Source: Kitasatospora setae KM-6054
GTDB lineage: Bacteria > Actinomycetota > Actinomycetes > Streptomycetales > Streptomycetaceae
Reading direction: 5' to 3'
Assembly (NCBI RefSeq): GCF_000269985.1
Contig: NC_016109.1
Span: 992,001 to 1,056,000, forward strand
Length of the DNA stretch: 64,000 bases
A model generated the notes under the pieces. That model worked only from the letters and a program-made list of their open reading frames with translations. It was not told where the DNA came from and ran no database searches. Below are positions 24,154 through 31,913 of this stretch, one piece after another; positions within the stretch are counted from its first letter, which is position 1, and the number at the start of each line of letters is the position of its first letter. Made by a program: the position numbers and the translations under genes.

Positions 24154-25437
24154 ATGTCTTCTCCGCGCTCCGAGAACATGCTGCTCCGGGCCCTGCTCAA
24201 AGAAGCCGGATGGAGTGGGGACGGGCTGGCCGCCGCACTGAACGCGCTGGGAGCGGAGAACGGCCTCCGTCTCAGGTACCGGCGGCCGTCCGTGGCGCAG
24301 TGGCTCGCGGGCTCGTCCCCGAGAACGGAGGTGCGGGCCCTGCTGTCCGAGGCGTTCAGCCGCCGCCTCGGACGCGAAGTGACCATCGCGGAGATCGGAC
24401 TGGGCGGGGCGGAGCGGACGGCCGGGCCGTCGATCACCCACGAGGAGCTGACCCGCCCACCGGTCCACCCGACCTACGCGCTGGAGGCCCTGCGTCACGT
24501 CCCCACCGGTTTGGGCGGGAAGGCCCAGCGGCCACGGGCCACCGCCCCCACCCGACAGCGGCTGGACAGGGCGCACGTCACCGCCGTGCACGACATGGCC
24601 GCTCTGCTGTCACGGACCGACCAGGCACTGGGAGGGGGAACCGCGAAGCAGGCGTTCACCTCGTTCTTCCACGACGTCGCGGTCCCCTGGACCGGACTGC
24701 CGGCGCGCCCGGCGATCCGGGGCGAGCTGCTGACCCAACTGTCCCAACTGGCTTACCTGGGGGGCTTCCTGTACTTCGACGAGGGCCTCCAGGGAGCCGC
24801 CCAGCACTACTACCGGCTCAGCGCCTCGCTCTCCCACGAGGCCGCGGACAGCAACGGACTGGCCGTGGCCCTACGGGCGTTGAGCGTCCAGGCCCGCTAC
24901 CTCGGGCACTACCGGCAGGCGCACCGACTCGCCGAGGCCGCCGTCGACACGGGGCGGCGCAGCGAACCCGGCACCGTGGCGTTCCTGAACGGCCAACTGG
25001 CCGTCAGCCTCGCCGCGGCGGGCCACCGGAAGTCCAGCCTGGAGCGGTTCACCGCGGCCGAGCTGAGCCTCAGCCGCGCCGACACCCTGCTGACCCCGGC
25101 CATCGGCGCCTACAACAGCGCCTCGCTCGCACACCAGCGAGCCGCCCTCAACCGCCACCTGGGCGACTCGCGGGGCGCGCTCGCCGCGTTGAAGGAAGCC
25201 ACCCGGCTGCGCCCCCCGCACGAGAGCAGATCGCGCGCGCTGATCCTGGCCCGACAGGCGGAGCTCGAACTGGAACGCGGCCACCTGGAAGCCGCCTGCG
25301 CCAGCTGGAAGGAGTTCCTGGCGATCGGGGGCGGCATCCGGTCGAAGCGCCTGAACCGCGCGGCCGCGATCATGCGGGCCTCGCTGAAGCCCTACCAGAA
25401 GAACCCCGCGGCCCGCGCCCTCCTCCTCGCCCCCTGA
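24154..25437 (+). CDS. NsdA-like HTH + TPR transcriptional regulator
   Basis: 427 aa. The N-terminal 80 residues (LLRALLKEAGWSGDGLAAAL; YRRPSVAQWLAGSSPRTEV; LSEAFSRRLGREVTIAEIG) are the XRE-like DNA-binding region seen in NsdA-type Streptomyces regulators. Residues of about 180-400 form TPR-like helical repeats. NsdA homologues influence antibiotic production and sporulation. Its place at the cluster edge, after the IspH-like gene, suggests a cluster-situated regulator. GGAGAGGAACC precedes the ATG. Confidence 0.75.
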   Translation: MSSPRSENMLLRALLKEAGWSGDGLAAALNALGAENGLRLRYRRPSVAQWLAGSSPRTEVRALLSEAFSRRLGREVTIAEIGLGGAERTAGPSITHEELTRPPVHPTYALEALRHVPTGLGGKAQRPRATAPTRQRLDRAHVTAVHDMAALLSRTDQALGGGTAKQAFTSFFHDVAVPWTGLPARPAIRGELLTQLSQLAYLGGFLYFDEGLQGAAQHYYRLSASLSHEAADSNGLAVALRALSVQARYLGHYRQAHRLAEAAVDTGRRSEPGTVAFLNGQLAVSLAAAGHRKSSLERFTAAELSLSRADTLLTPAIGAYNSASLAHQRAALNRHLGDSRGALAALKEATRLRPPHESRSRALILARQAELELERGHLEAACASWKEFLAIGGGIRSKRLNRAAAIMRASLKPYQKNPAARALLLAP

Positions 25438-25565
25438 ACCGGGGCCCCGGCGGTCCCGCCCTGGTGCCGGCCCCGCACTCGAACGGCACACCCGGGAGGC
25501 GGGGGGAGGGAGTTGACCCTACGTTGGCCGACGGGGGGCTACCCGAGCGAGAGGTGTGCATTTCC

Positions 25566-25754
25566 ATGGCTGGGAAGTTCGAGCTGTACGTGGACGAGTC
25601 GGGCAACCACCGCTTCCGCCTGAAGGCGAGCAACGGTTCGGTCGTGGTGACCGGGGAGCCGGAGCAGTCCCGCGAGCAGTGCCTGAAGAGCATCGAGTCG
25701 ATCCGCAAGCTGGCCCCGTACGCGCAGCTGCTGGAGACTCCGGTCAACGCCTGA
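25566..25754 (+). CDS. YegP-family (DUF1508/UPF0339) protein
   Basis: 62 aa with a single DUF1508 repeat: KFELYVDESGNHRFRLKASNGSVVVTGE, then SREQCLKSIESIRKLAP. Family members are small beta-beta-alpha proteins of unknown function, often stress-induced, and many have two repeats; this one has one. Start ATG 25566. Followed by a strong terminator, so monocistronic and outside the azoxy cluster. Confidence 0.9.
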   Translation: MAGKFELYVDESGNHRFRLKASNGSVVVTGEPEQSREQCLKSIESIRKLAPYAQLLETPVNA

Positions 25755-25766
25755 CGGCGCCGGCGG

Positions 25767-25806
25767 CGGGCCCGTGACAGACCGGACGGCCGGTGTCACG
25801 GGCCCG
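25767..25806 (+). terminator. 13-bp hairpin terminator after yegP-like gene
   Basis: CGGGCCCGTGACA (25767-25779) and TGTCACGGGCCCG (25794-25806) form a perfect 13-bp stem with a 14-nt loop. Confidence 0.8.
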
Positions 25807-25901
25807 TCGCCGTACCGGTACGGGCGGGTGCCGGCGGGGCTCGGCGGCGCCGGGGCGGGGCATGCTGGACGGGTACGGACCGGACGGGCGAGGGGGTTGC
25901 G

Positions 25902-26975
25902 GTGGCGGACGGGCAGGGGATCATGGCGGCGGCGGGGGTGCTGTTCCCGGACGAGGACGGACGGGTGATGGTGGTGCGCACCTCGTACCGGACGAAGCAC
26001 CCGGTCGCGGTGCCGGGCGGCGGCTGGGACGCGGCCGACGCCTCGCCCCGGGCCACCGCCGTCCGGGAGATCCGCGAGGAGCTGGGCGTCACGCCCGTGC
26101 TGCGCGAACTCGCCTGCCTGGACTGGTCCCGGGACCACCACCGGCCGCCGATCGCCGCGTTCCTGTACTGGGCCGACCCGCTGACCGCCGCGCAGCGGGC
26201 CGCCGTCCGGCTGGAGGCCGCCGAACTGGACGCGATCGTGCACCTGCCGCCCCGCCTGCTGCTGTCCGCCGTGCCGCCGCTGCTGTCGCGCCGGATGGGC
26301 GCCTGCCTGCGGGCGCCCCGCTCGGCCGCGCCGCTGGAGCTCGCCGACGGCCTGCCGCTCGGCCACTGCGCCCCGCACCTGCCGCCCCGGCCCGCGCCCC
26401 CGTACCTCGGCGCGGCCGCGCTGGACGGGCTGCTGCCGCCGGGCGCCGGGCGGGACGCGCCGCCGCCGCCGATGGGCCGGGAGGAGTACTACGCGAGCCG
26501 CCCGCGGATCCGGGCCAAGGCCCGGATGCTGTTCACCGACCCGGACGGGCGGGTGCTGCTGGTCCGCCTGCACCCGTGGCGCGGCCTGTCGCCGTGGGTG
26601 CAGCCCGGCGGCTCGATCGAGGCCGACCGGGAGCTGCCCCGGGCCGGAGCCCGCCGGGAGACCCTGGAGGAACTCGGCCTGGACCGCGAGCCCGGCCGGC
26701 TGCTCGCCGTCGACTGGGTCTCCGAACACCCCTGGGACCCGCCGCACCTGGTGCTGGCCTACGACGGCGGGACACTCGGCCCCGAGCAGCTGGCCGCCGT
26801 CCGGATCCAGCCCGAGGAGATCGCCGAGTGGCGCCTGTTCACCCCGCGGGAGGCCGCCCGGGTCCTGCTGCCGCCCGCCGCCCGCCGACTGGCCGCCGCG
26901 CTGGCCGTGCGCGCGCTGCCGCCGACCGCCGGACCGGCCGAACTGCTGAACGGCGCCCCGGCGGCCACGGGGTGA
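25902..26975 (+). CDS. Tandem NUDIX hydrolase (two domains)
   Basis: 357 aa, GTG 25902 after GAGGGGG. Domain 1 (about residues 5-130) has the Nudix box GGGWDAADASPRATAVREIREELG, with Asp where the first Glu is usual. Domain 2 (about 205-345) has GGSIEADRELPRAGARRETLEELG, which fits the consensus. A Pro-rich linker joins them. Both halves have a hydrophobic strand (MVVRTSY, VLLVRLH) before the box. It hydrolyses a nucleoside-diphosphate-linked compound. The imperfect first box suggests that one domain is structural or has different metal needs. Confidence 0.85.
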   Translation: MADGQGIMAAAGVLFPDEDGRVMVVRTSYRTKHPVAVPGGGWDAADASPRATAVREIREELGVTPVLRELACLDWSRDHHRPPIAAFLYWADPLTAAQRAAVRLEAAELDAIVHLPPRLLLSAVPPLLSRRMGACLRAPRSAAPLELADGLPLGHCAPHLPPRPAPPYLGAAALDGLLPPGAGRDAPPPPMGREEYYASRPRIRAKARMLFTDPDGRVLLVRLHPWRGLSPWVQPGGSIEADRELPRAGARRETLEELGLDREPGRLLAVDWVSEHPWDPPHLVLAYDGGTLGPEQLAAVRIQPEEIAEWRLFTPREAARVLLPPAARRLAAALAVRALPPTAGPAELLNGAPAATG

Positions 26976-26989
26976 CGGCCCGGATGACG

Positions 26990-27024
26990 GCCGGGGTGAC
27001 AGCCGGGGTGACAGCCGGGGTGAC
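26990..27024 (+). repeat. 12-bp tandem repeat (about 3 copies)
   Basis: GCCGGGGTGACA is repeated from 26990, 27002 and 27014 (last copy one base short), just after the NUDIX stop. No function is evident. Confidence 0.7.
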
Positions 27025-27134
27025 GGCTCCGGCGGCGGTTCGCGGCGGGTTCCGGCGGGCCGGGCGGGTATGAATAGGCAGGTCGGGACGGTGGCGCGCG
27101 CGGGTGCGGCGCGGAGGTCGGGAGGTGGTGCGGG

Positions 27135-27533
27135 GTGGCGGAATCGCTCGGATCCGAACTGGAGGGCCGCGCGGTGCGGTCGCTCCGCGGCGGCGACCGG
27201 CTGGTGCTGGACCTCGACGACGGGCTGCGGCTGACCGTCCGGAACGACTTCCGGCTGCGCCACGGCGCCGCGGTCGACCACTTCTACCCCGCCCTCGGCC
27301 TCTCCCCCGCCGGCCCCCTCGAACGGCTCGCGGGCGCCGTCGTCACCGCGACGACGGTCACCCCGGCGGGCGGCCTCCAGCTCTCCTTCGACACCGGCCA
27401 CGTGCTGGCCGTCGCCCCCGACCCGGCCCCCGGCGGCCCCGCCCACCCCTGGCAGCTCTCCTCCCCCGCCGGCCCGCTGTACACCGGCGGCCCGCTGCAC
27501 ACCGGCGATCCGGACGGCTCGGCCGCGTTCTGA
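27135..27533 (+). CDS. DUF6188-family protein
   Basis: 132 aa, GTG 27135 with GGAGG about 17 nt upstream and GGTGCGGG nearer. It begins ELEGRAVRSLRGGDRLVLDLDDGLRLTVRNDFRL, then FDTGHVLAVAPDP, an all-beta domain matching DUF6188, a small actinobacterial family without known role and often encoded near contact-dependent toxin/immunity genes. The C-terminus is Gly/Pro-rich. Neighbours do not suggest a function. Confidence 0.65.
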   Translation: MAESLGSELEGRAVRSLRGGDRLVLDLDDGLRLTVRNDFRLRHGAAVDHFYPALGLSPAGPLERLAGAVVTATTVTPAGGLQLSFDTGHVLAVAPDPAPGGPAHPWQLSSPAGPLYTGGPLHTGDPDGSAAF

Positions 27534-27573
27534 GCCCCGAACCGCCGCCGACCGGAGGTTCGTACCGTGCGCC

Positions 27574-27602
27574 TTCTGTCGGGCGCCCCGTCTCACTAGG
27601 AT
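27574..27602 (+). promoter_or_regulatory. Candidate promoter of the DUF5685 gene
   Basis: TAGGAT at 27597-27602 is a good -10 hexamer. TTCTGT at 27574-27579, spaced 17 nt, is a weak -35. It precedes the GTG at 27650 by about 48 nt. Confidence 0.4.
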
Positions 27603-27649
27603 GACCAACGCATGATCATCAGGGGTGGACGGGGAACTGGGGGACGGGC

Positions 27650-29026
27650 GTGTTCGGAATCATCAGGCCGTGTCGGCACCGGCTGTCGGAGCGGATGCAC
27701 GCCTCCTGGATGGCGCACCTGTGCGGGCTGTGCCTCGCGCTGCGCGACGACCACGGGCAGTTGGCGCGGACCGCGACGAACTACGACGGGCTGGTGATCT
27801 CCGTCCTGGTCGAGGCCCAGAGCCCGGTGACGGACACCCAGCGGCGCACCGCCGGGCCGTGCCCGCTGCGCGGGATGCGCAGTGCTCCCGTGGCGCGGGG
27901 CGAGGGTGCCCGGCTGGCGGCGGCCGTGTCGCTGGCGCTGGCGTCGGTGAAGGTCCGCGACCACGTCCTGGACGGCGACGGCGTGTTCGCCCGCCGGCCC
28001 GTCGCCGCCGGAGCCCGGCGCGTCACCCGGCGCTGGGACCGCCAGAGCGCCGACAGCGCCGCCGCCGTCGGCTTCGACACCGGCGTCCTCCTCGCCGCCG
28101 CCCGACGCCAGGAAGCCGCCGAAACCGCCGTCACCGCCGGCGGCCCCCTCCTGCTGGCCACCGCACCCACCGAAGAGGCCACCGCCGCCGCCTTCGCCCA
28201 CACCGCCCACCTCGCCAACCGCCCCCGCAACGCCGCCCCCCTCGCCGAAGCCGGCCGCCTCTTCGGCCGCCTCGCCCACCTCCTGGACGCCGCCGAGGAC
28301 CGCCACGACGACGAAACCCACGGCCACTGGAACCCGCTCACCGTCACCGGCACCACCCCGGACGAAGCCGAACGCCTCTGCCGCGACGCCGTCCAGGGCA
28401 TCCGACTCGCCCTCAAGGAAGTCGAGTTCACCGACCGCACCCTCGCCCACCTCCTCCTCGCCCACGAAACCGGCGAAGCCGTCGACCGCGTCTTCGGACG
28501 AGAACGGCACCACGAGTCCTGCGCCCACCGGAACGCGTCCGCCACCGCCTCGCCGTACGACGACGGCCTCGGCGCGGGGGCGGGATCGGGCGCGGGCGGT
28601 CAGGGCGGTCAGGGTGTTCCGCTGCAGAAGCCGCTCGGTGCCTTCGGCGCTCCGGAGGGCTACGACCTCCCCGGCGCGCCGGGCGGCTCGGGCGGGGCCG
28701 GCGGCTCGGGCGGGCGTGGCGGGTACGGCGGCGCGGGTGGTTCCGGCGGGTCCGACGGGCCGAAGAGGCGGCCGCCGAAGCCGCCGAAGCCGCCCCGGCC
28801 GCAGAAGCCGCCGCGCGGGCTGGTCATGGGGTGTCTGGCCTGGGCGACCATGGCCTGCACCTGCCAGTTGCTGTGCTGCGAGCACGACCACCCGTTCACC
28901 CGGGAGCGCCGGGAGAGCTTCTGCGACCGCAACTGCGGCGGGTGCGGCAACTGCGACGACGGCGGCTGCTGCAGCGGCTGCGGGGCGGTCTGCGAGTGCC
29001 TCTCCTGCTGCGGCGCCTGCGCCTGA
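27650..29026 (+). CDS. DUF5685-family protein with Cys-rich C-terminus
   Basis: 458 aa. The N-terminal MFGIIRPCRHRLSERMHASWMAHLCGLCLALRDD region with clustered Cys/His and the Arg-rich GPCPLRGMR are characteristic of DUF5685, a Streptomyces family of unknown function. A Gly-rich linker (about 310-380) leads to a tail with about 17 cysteines in the last 65 residues (CTCQLLCCEHDH; CDRNCGGCGNCDDGGCCSGC). Such a tail could bind metal or Fe-S. One short hydrophobic segment (GLVMGCLAWATMACTCQLLC) may touch the membrane. GTG start at 27650. Confidence 0.75.
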   Translation: MFGIIRPCRHRLSERMHASWMAHLCGLCLALRDDHGQLARTATNYDGLVISVLVEAQSPVTDTQRRTAGPCPLRGMRSAPVARGEGARLAAAVSLALASVKVRDHVLDGDGVFARRPVAAGARRVTRRWDRQSADSAAAVGFDTGVLLAAARRQEAAETAVTAGGPLLLATAPTEEATAAAFAHTAHLANRPRNAAPLAEAGRLFGRLAHLLDAAEDRHDDETHGHWNPLTVTGTTPDEAERLCRDAVQGIRLALKEVEFTDRTLAHLLLAHETGEAVDRVFGRERHHESCAHRNASATASPYDDGLGAGAGSGAGGQGGQGVPLQKPLGAFGAPEGYDLPGAPGGSGGAGGSGGRGGYGGAGGSGGSDGPKRRPPKPPKPPRPQKPPRGLVMGCLAWATMACTCQLLCCEHDHPFTRERRESFCDRNCGGCGNCDDGGCCSGCGAVCECLSCCGACA

Positions 29027-29066
29027 GCGGGCGGCCCGGCCCGGCCCACCTACGAGACACCAGCAC

Positions 29067-29146
29067 GACGGAACGACGGAACGACGGAACGACGGAACGA
29101 CGGAACGACGGAACGACGGAACGACGGAACGACGGAACGACGGAAC
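29067..29146 (+). repeat. 10 x 8-bp perfect tandem repeat (GACGGAAC)
   Basis: Ten uninterrupted copies of GACGGAAC fill the gap between the DUF5685 stop and the GNAT ATG, which follows after one base. The unit contains GGA, so the last copies also act as the only ribosome binding site for the GNAT gene. Eight is not a multiple of three, so copy changes would shift any frame read through the array. Confidence 0.95.
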
Positions 29147-29147
29147 G

Positions 29148-29684
29148 ATGACGGACGACACCCGGCCGGACTTCACGGCGGCCGCCGAGCTGGCCGAGTG
29201 GGGCGGCTGGCCGGCGTTGCAGGAGCTGGGCGAGGCGGCGGACCCGTTCGAGGTGTCGGCGGCCGGGATCGCCTGGCGGCCCAAGGACCGGCACGTCGGG
29301 GTGCACCTGGCGGGGCGGCTGGTGGCGCACGCCGGGTTCGTGGTGGCGCCGGTCGAGGTGGGCGGGCGGCGGTTCGAGGTGGCGGGGATCGGCGGGGTGC
29401 TGGTCTCGCCGCGCTGGCGCGGGCACGGGCTGGCACGGGCGGTGGTCGGCGCGGCGCTGGACGCGGCGCGGGCCGACGGGCTGCGGTTCGGGCTGCTGTT
29501 CTGCCTGCCGGACTGGGCGCCGCTGTACGCCCGGCTCGGCTGGACGCCGCTGCCCGGCCCGGTGACGGCCGACCAGCCGGACGGGCCCGCGCCGGTGCCG
29601 CTGGGCGCGATGTGGATCGGGCTGGCCCCGGGGGCGCGCTGGCCGGAGGGCGGGGCGGTCCGACTGCACTCGCTGCCGTTCTGA
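29148..29684 (+). CDS. GNAT-family N-acetyltransferase
   Basis: 178 aa; ATG 29148 immediately follows the 8-bp repeat array. It has the acetyl-CoA pyrophosphate-binding motif VSPRWRGHGLARAVVGAALDAAR and the GNAT beta-bulge strand FEVAGIGGVLV. FCLPDWAPLYARLGWTPLPGPV near the C-terminus is typical of aminoglycoside-N-acetyltransferase-like/Eis-like single-domain GNATs. Substrate unknown. Its translation signal depends on the repeat array. Confidence 0.82.
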   Translation: MTDDTRPDFTAAAELAEWGGWPALQELGEAADPFEVSAAGIAWRPKDRHVGVHLAGRLVAHAGFVVAPVEVGGRRFEVAGIGGVLVSPRWRGHGLARAVVGAALDAARADGLRFGLLFCLPDWAPLYARLGWTPLPGPVTADQPDGPAPVPLGAMWIGLAPGARWPEGGAVRLHSLPF

Positions 29685-30757
29685 CCGGGGACGCGCCGGC
29701 CCGGGTCCTGCTGCTGGACGCCGCGCCCGGCGAACTGCTGGAGCGCGAGCTCGGCCGGTACCTCGACCTCGGGCTGGCGGTCACGCTGAACCTGCGGCGG
29801 GTCGCGGAGCCGGCCTCGGTACGGGCCGGCTGGGCCGGACGGATCGCGTTCACCGACTTCGACGCCTTCCAACCCGGCGCGCTACAGGCCGAGTTCAGCC
29901 GGAACGGACGGGACGGGCGGGGGTACGACGCGCTGAAGTCGCGCGGCGGGGTGCCGCTGCGGGCGGCGTTCCTGGCGGCGGCGGCCGCCCCGGGGCCGGG
30001 GCGGCCGCTGCGGGTGATCGGGCGGGCGGGCGCGGGCACCGACCACGTGGACCTGCCGGCCGCCGCCCGGCTCGGGGTGGCGGTCACCCACACGCCGGGC
30101 TCGAACGCGGACGCGGTGGCCGAGTTCGCGCTGGCCCAGGCGCTGGCGCTGTCCCGGCGGCTGCCGGAGCTCAACACGGCCTGCCACGAAGGGCGTTGGA
30201 CCTCCGGCGGGCCGTCCCGCTCGCTCTCCGAGCTGACCTTCGGGATCGCCGGACTCGGCCTGATCGGCCGGGCGCTGGCCGCCAGGGCGGTGGCGCTCGG
30301 CGCCCGGGTGCTGGGCTGGTCGCGAACTCCGGTGGCCGTCAACGGAGTCGAGCACGTGGCGGAGCTGGAGCGGCTGTTGGCGGGCAGCGACGTGCTCTCG
30401 CTGCACCTGCCGCTGACGCCGGACACCCGCGGGCTGATCGGCGCCCGGGAGTTGGCGCTGCTGCGGCCGGGCGCGCTGCTGCTGAACACGGCACGCGGCG
30501 GCATCGTCGACGAGGCCGCGCTGGCCGCCGCCCTGCGCGACCCGGCGCACCCGCTGGCGGGCGCGGCCGTCGACACCTTCGAGCACGAGCACGCCGCGTT
30601 CGCCTCGCCGCTGTTCGGCGCGCCGGGCGCGCTGCTGACGCCGCACGTGGCGGGGATGACCCGGCAGGCGATGGAGCGGGCCGCGCTGCGCTGCGCCGAG
30701 CAGGTCGCGGCACTGCTGGCCGGGCGGGCCGACGGCGTACCGGTGGCGCGGGCCTGA
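29612..30757 (+). CDS. D-isomer-specific 2-hydroxyacid dehydrogenase
   Basis: About 381 aa from the nearest conventional start (GTG 29612, inside the GNAT gene). The homologous region begins at RVLLLDAAPGELLERELG, so CTG at 29681, overlapping the GNAT stop as CTGA, is an equally good start. The NAD-binding motif is GIAGLGLIGRALAARAVALGA; RAGAGTDHVDLPAAARLGVAV, NTARGGIVDEAAL and the late HVAGMT (catalytic His) are present. It oxidises or reduces a 2-hydroxy/2-keto acid with NAD(P)H; the substrate is not deducible. The start is uncertain. Confidence 0.82.
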   Translation: MDRAGPGGALAGGRGGPTALAAVLTGDAPARVLLLDAAPGELLERELGRYLDLGLAVTLNLRRVAEPASVRAGWAGRIAFTDFDAFQPGALQAEFSRNGRDGRGYDALKSRGGVPLRAAFLAAAAAPGPGRPLRVIGRAGAGTDHVDLPAAARLGVAVTHTPGSNADAVAEFALAQALALSRRLPELNTACHEGRWTSGGPSRSLSELTFGIAGLGLIGRALAARAVALGARVLGWSRTPVAVNGVEHVAELERLLAGSDVLSLHLPLTPDTRGLIGARELALLRPGALLLNTARGGIVDEAALAAALRDPAHPLAGAAVDTFEHEHAAFASPLFGAPGALLTPHVAGMTRQAMERAALRCAEQVAALLAGRADGVPVARA

Positions 30758-30848
30758 CGGCGCGTCGGCCGTCGACCGTTGCAGGGCTGTTGCAGGTGGC
30801 GTGATGCGGGTCACAGCCTGCGGGGGCGGTTCGTGGTCGACTCTCCGG

Positions 30849-31889
30849 ATGGTGCTGATGCGGGCGGTTCGGGCGGGTGTGGGTGTCGTGCTGGCGGCGG
30901 GACTGGCGGGCGGTTGCGCGTCGGCGGCCGTTCCGGGCGGCGCGGCCGCCGATCCGTCGGGGCAGGCGGGTCCCGCCTGCGGGACGGCGCCGACGGCGCG
31001 GCCGGACGGGTGGAGCCTGGACGGGGTGCGGATCCTCTCGGTGAGCGCGGCCTGCCTGGAGTACGAGGTGACCAACCGGAGTGCCGAGACCGCCGACCTG
31101 ACGGTGCTGTTCGGCTGGTCGGGGCGCGGGGAGCGGCTCTCGTTCGATCCGACGGCGGTCCGGCGGGCGGTGCCGCCGGGCGCGACCGTGACCGGCTCGC
31201 TGGTGCTGTCGGGCCGCGAGCCGCAGCCGCAGCGGCCGTTCGGCAGCCCCCCGTCCGGCCCCGACCGACAGACCGCGCCCGGGTCCGCTCCCGCGAGCCC
31301 GTCCGGCCCCGACCGAGCCGGGACCGGCCGCCCGTCGTCGGCGGCCACGCTGCCGCCGGCCTCGGCCACGCCGTCCGGGCCCCCGGCGGCCGCGCCCGGT
31401 GTGAAGGTGCTGCGGGTGCGCAGCGTGCCGACGGCCGAGGCGCCGTCGGCGGGCGGGGAGTGCCCGGCGTCCGGGGTGCGGGTGTACACGGACGAGGGGG
31501 ACGCGGCGATGGGGCTGCGGGCCGTGGGCCTGCACCTGGTGAACTGCGGGACGAAGGACGTCGTGCTGGACGGCTACCCGCAGGTGCAGGTGCTGGACGA
31601 GGCGCACGCGCTGGTGGAGTCGGTGCGGGTGCTGAAGGGCGGTTCGGCGATCACCACCGGCACCGGCGCGGACGCGCCGCCGCGCCGGTTCACCGTGCCG
31701 CCGGGCGGCGCGGCGTCCTCGGCGCTGGTCTGGCGCAACACCACCGACCTCGGGTCGGATCCGGTGAACGCCCCGTACGTGCGGGTGCGGGCGACGCCGG
31801 ACGCGGCGCCGGTGATGGTGACGCCGGAGCTGGACCTGGGCACCACCGGGAAGCTCGGCGTCGGGGCCTGGGCGCCGGACAAGTCCTGA
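30849..31889 (+). CDS. DUF4232-domain lipoprotein
   Basis: About 346 aa from ATG 30849 (upstream starts at 30801/30804 would give an over-long n-region). The signal sequence MRAVRAGVGVVLAAGLAGGC ends in the lipobox LAGG-C, so it is a lipoprotein on the outer face of the membrane. A first small beta domain (CLEYEVTNRSAETADLTVLFGWS) and a Pro/Ser/Gly linker lead to a C-terminal DUF4232 domain (ECPASGVRVY; HLVNCGTKDVVLDGYPQVQVLD) common in Streptomyces secreted proteins of unknown function. Confidence 0.78.
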   Translation: MVLMRAVRAGVGVVLAAGLAGGCASAAVPGGAAADPSGQAGPACGTAPTARPDGWSLDGVRILSVSAACLEYEVTNRSAETADLTVLFGWSGRGERLSFDPTAVRRAVPPGATVTGSLVLSGREPQPQRPFGSPPSGPDRQTAPGSAPASPSGPDRAGTGRPSSAATLPPASATPSGPPAAAPGVKVLRVRSVPTAEAPSAGGECPASGVRVYTDEGDAAMGLRAVGLHLVNCGTKDVVLDGYPQVQVLDEAHALVESVRVLKGGSAITTGTGADAPPRRFTVPPGGAASSALVWRNTTDLGSDPVNAPYVRVRATPDAAPVMVTPELDLGTTGKLGVGAWAPDKS

Positions 31890-31913
31890 CGCCCGGCCCG
31901 GGCCGGGCCCGGG

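Larger units (their letters stand above)
5007..25437. other. Azoxy-type (valanimycin-like) biosynthetic gene cluster
   Basis: Extent inferred from gene content. It begins at the 54-aa gene and DUF2156 transferase (minus), followed by a ten-gene plus-strand run (6367-16554), serS (minus), SARP (plus), PrpD and kinase (minus), twin tRNA-like genes (minus), an IspH-like gene (plus) and an NsdA-like regulator (plus). Ten genes match vlm functions A, B, D, H, I, J, K, L, O and R in family. The right edge is placed at the TPR regulator because the next genes (YegP, NUDIX) are housekeeping. No ferredoxin and no MFS exporter is seen; an APC permease is the only transporter. Confidence 0.75.

Noticed and set aside
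26990..27024. 12-bp repeats after the NUDIX gene as a regulatory element
   Set aside because: Three imperfect copies in GC-rich intergenic DNA with no promoter or hairpin relation; no function supportable.
29067..29146. Repeat array as a CRISPR
   Set aside because: It has 8-bp units without spacers; a simple tandem repeat.
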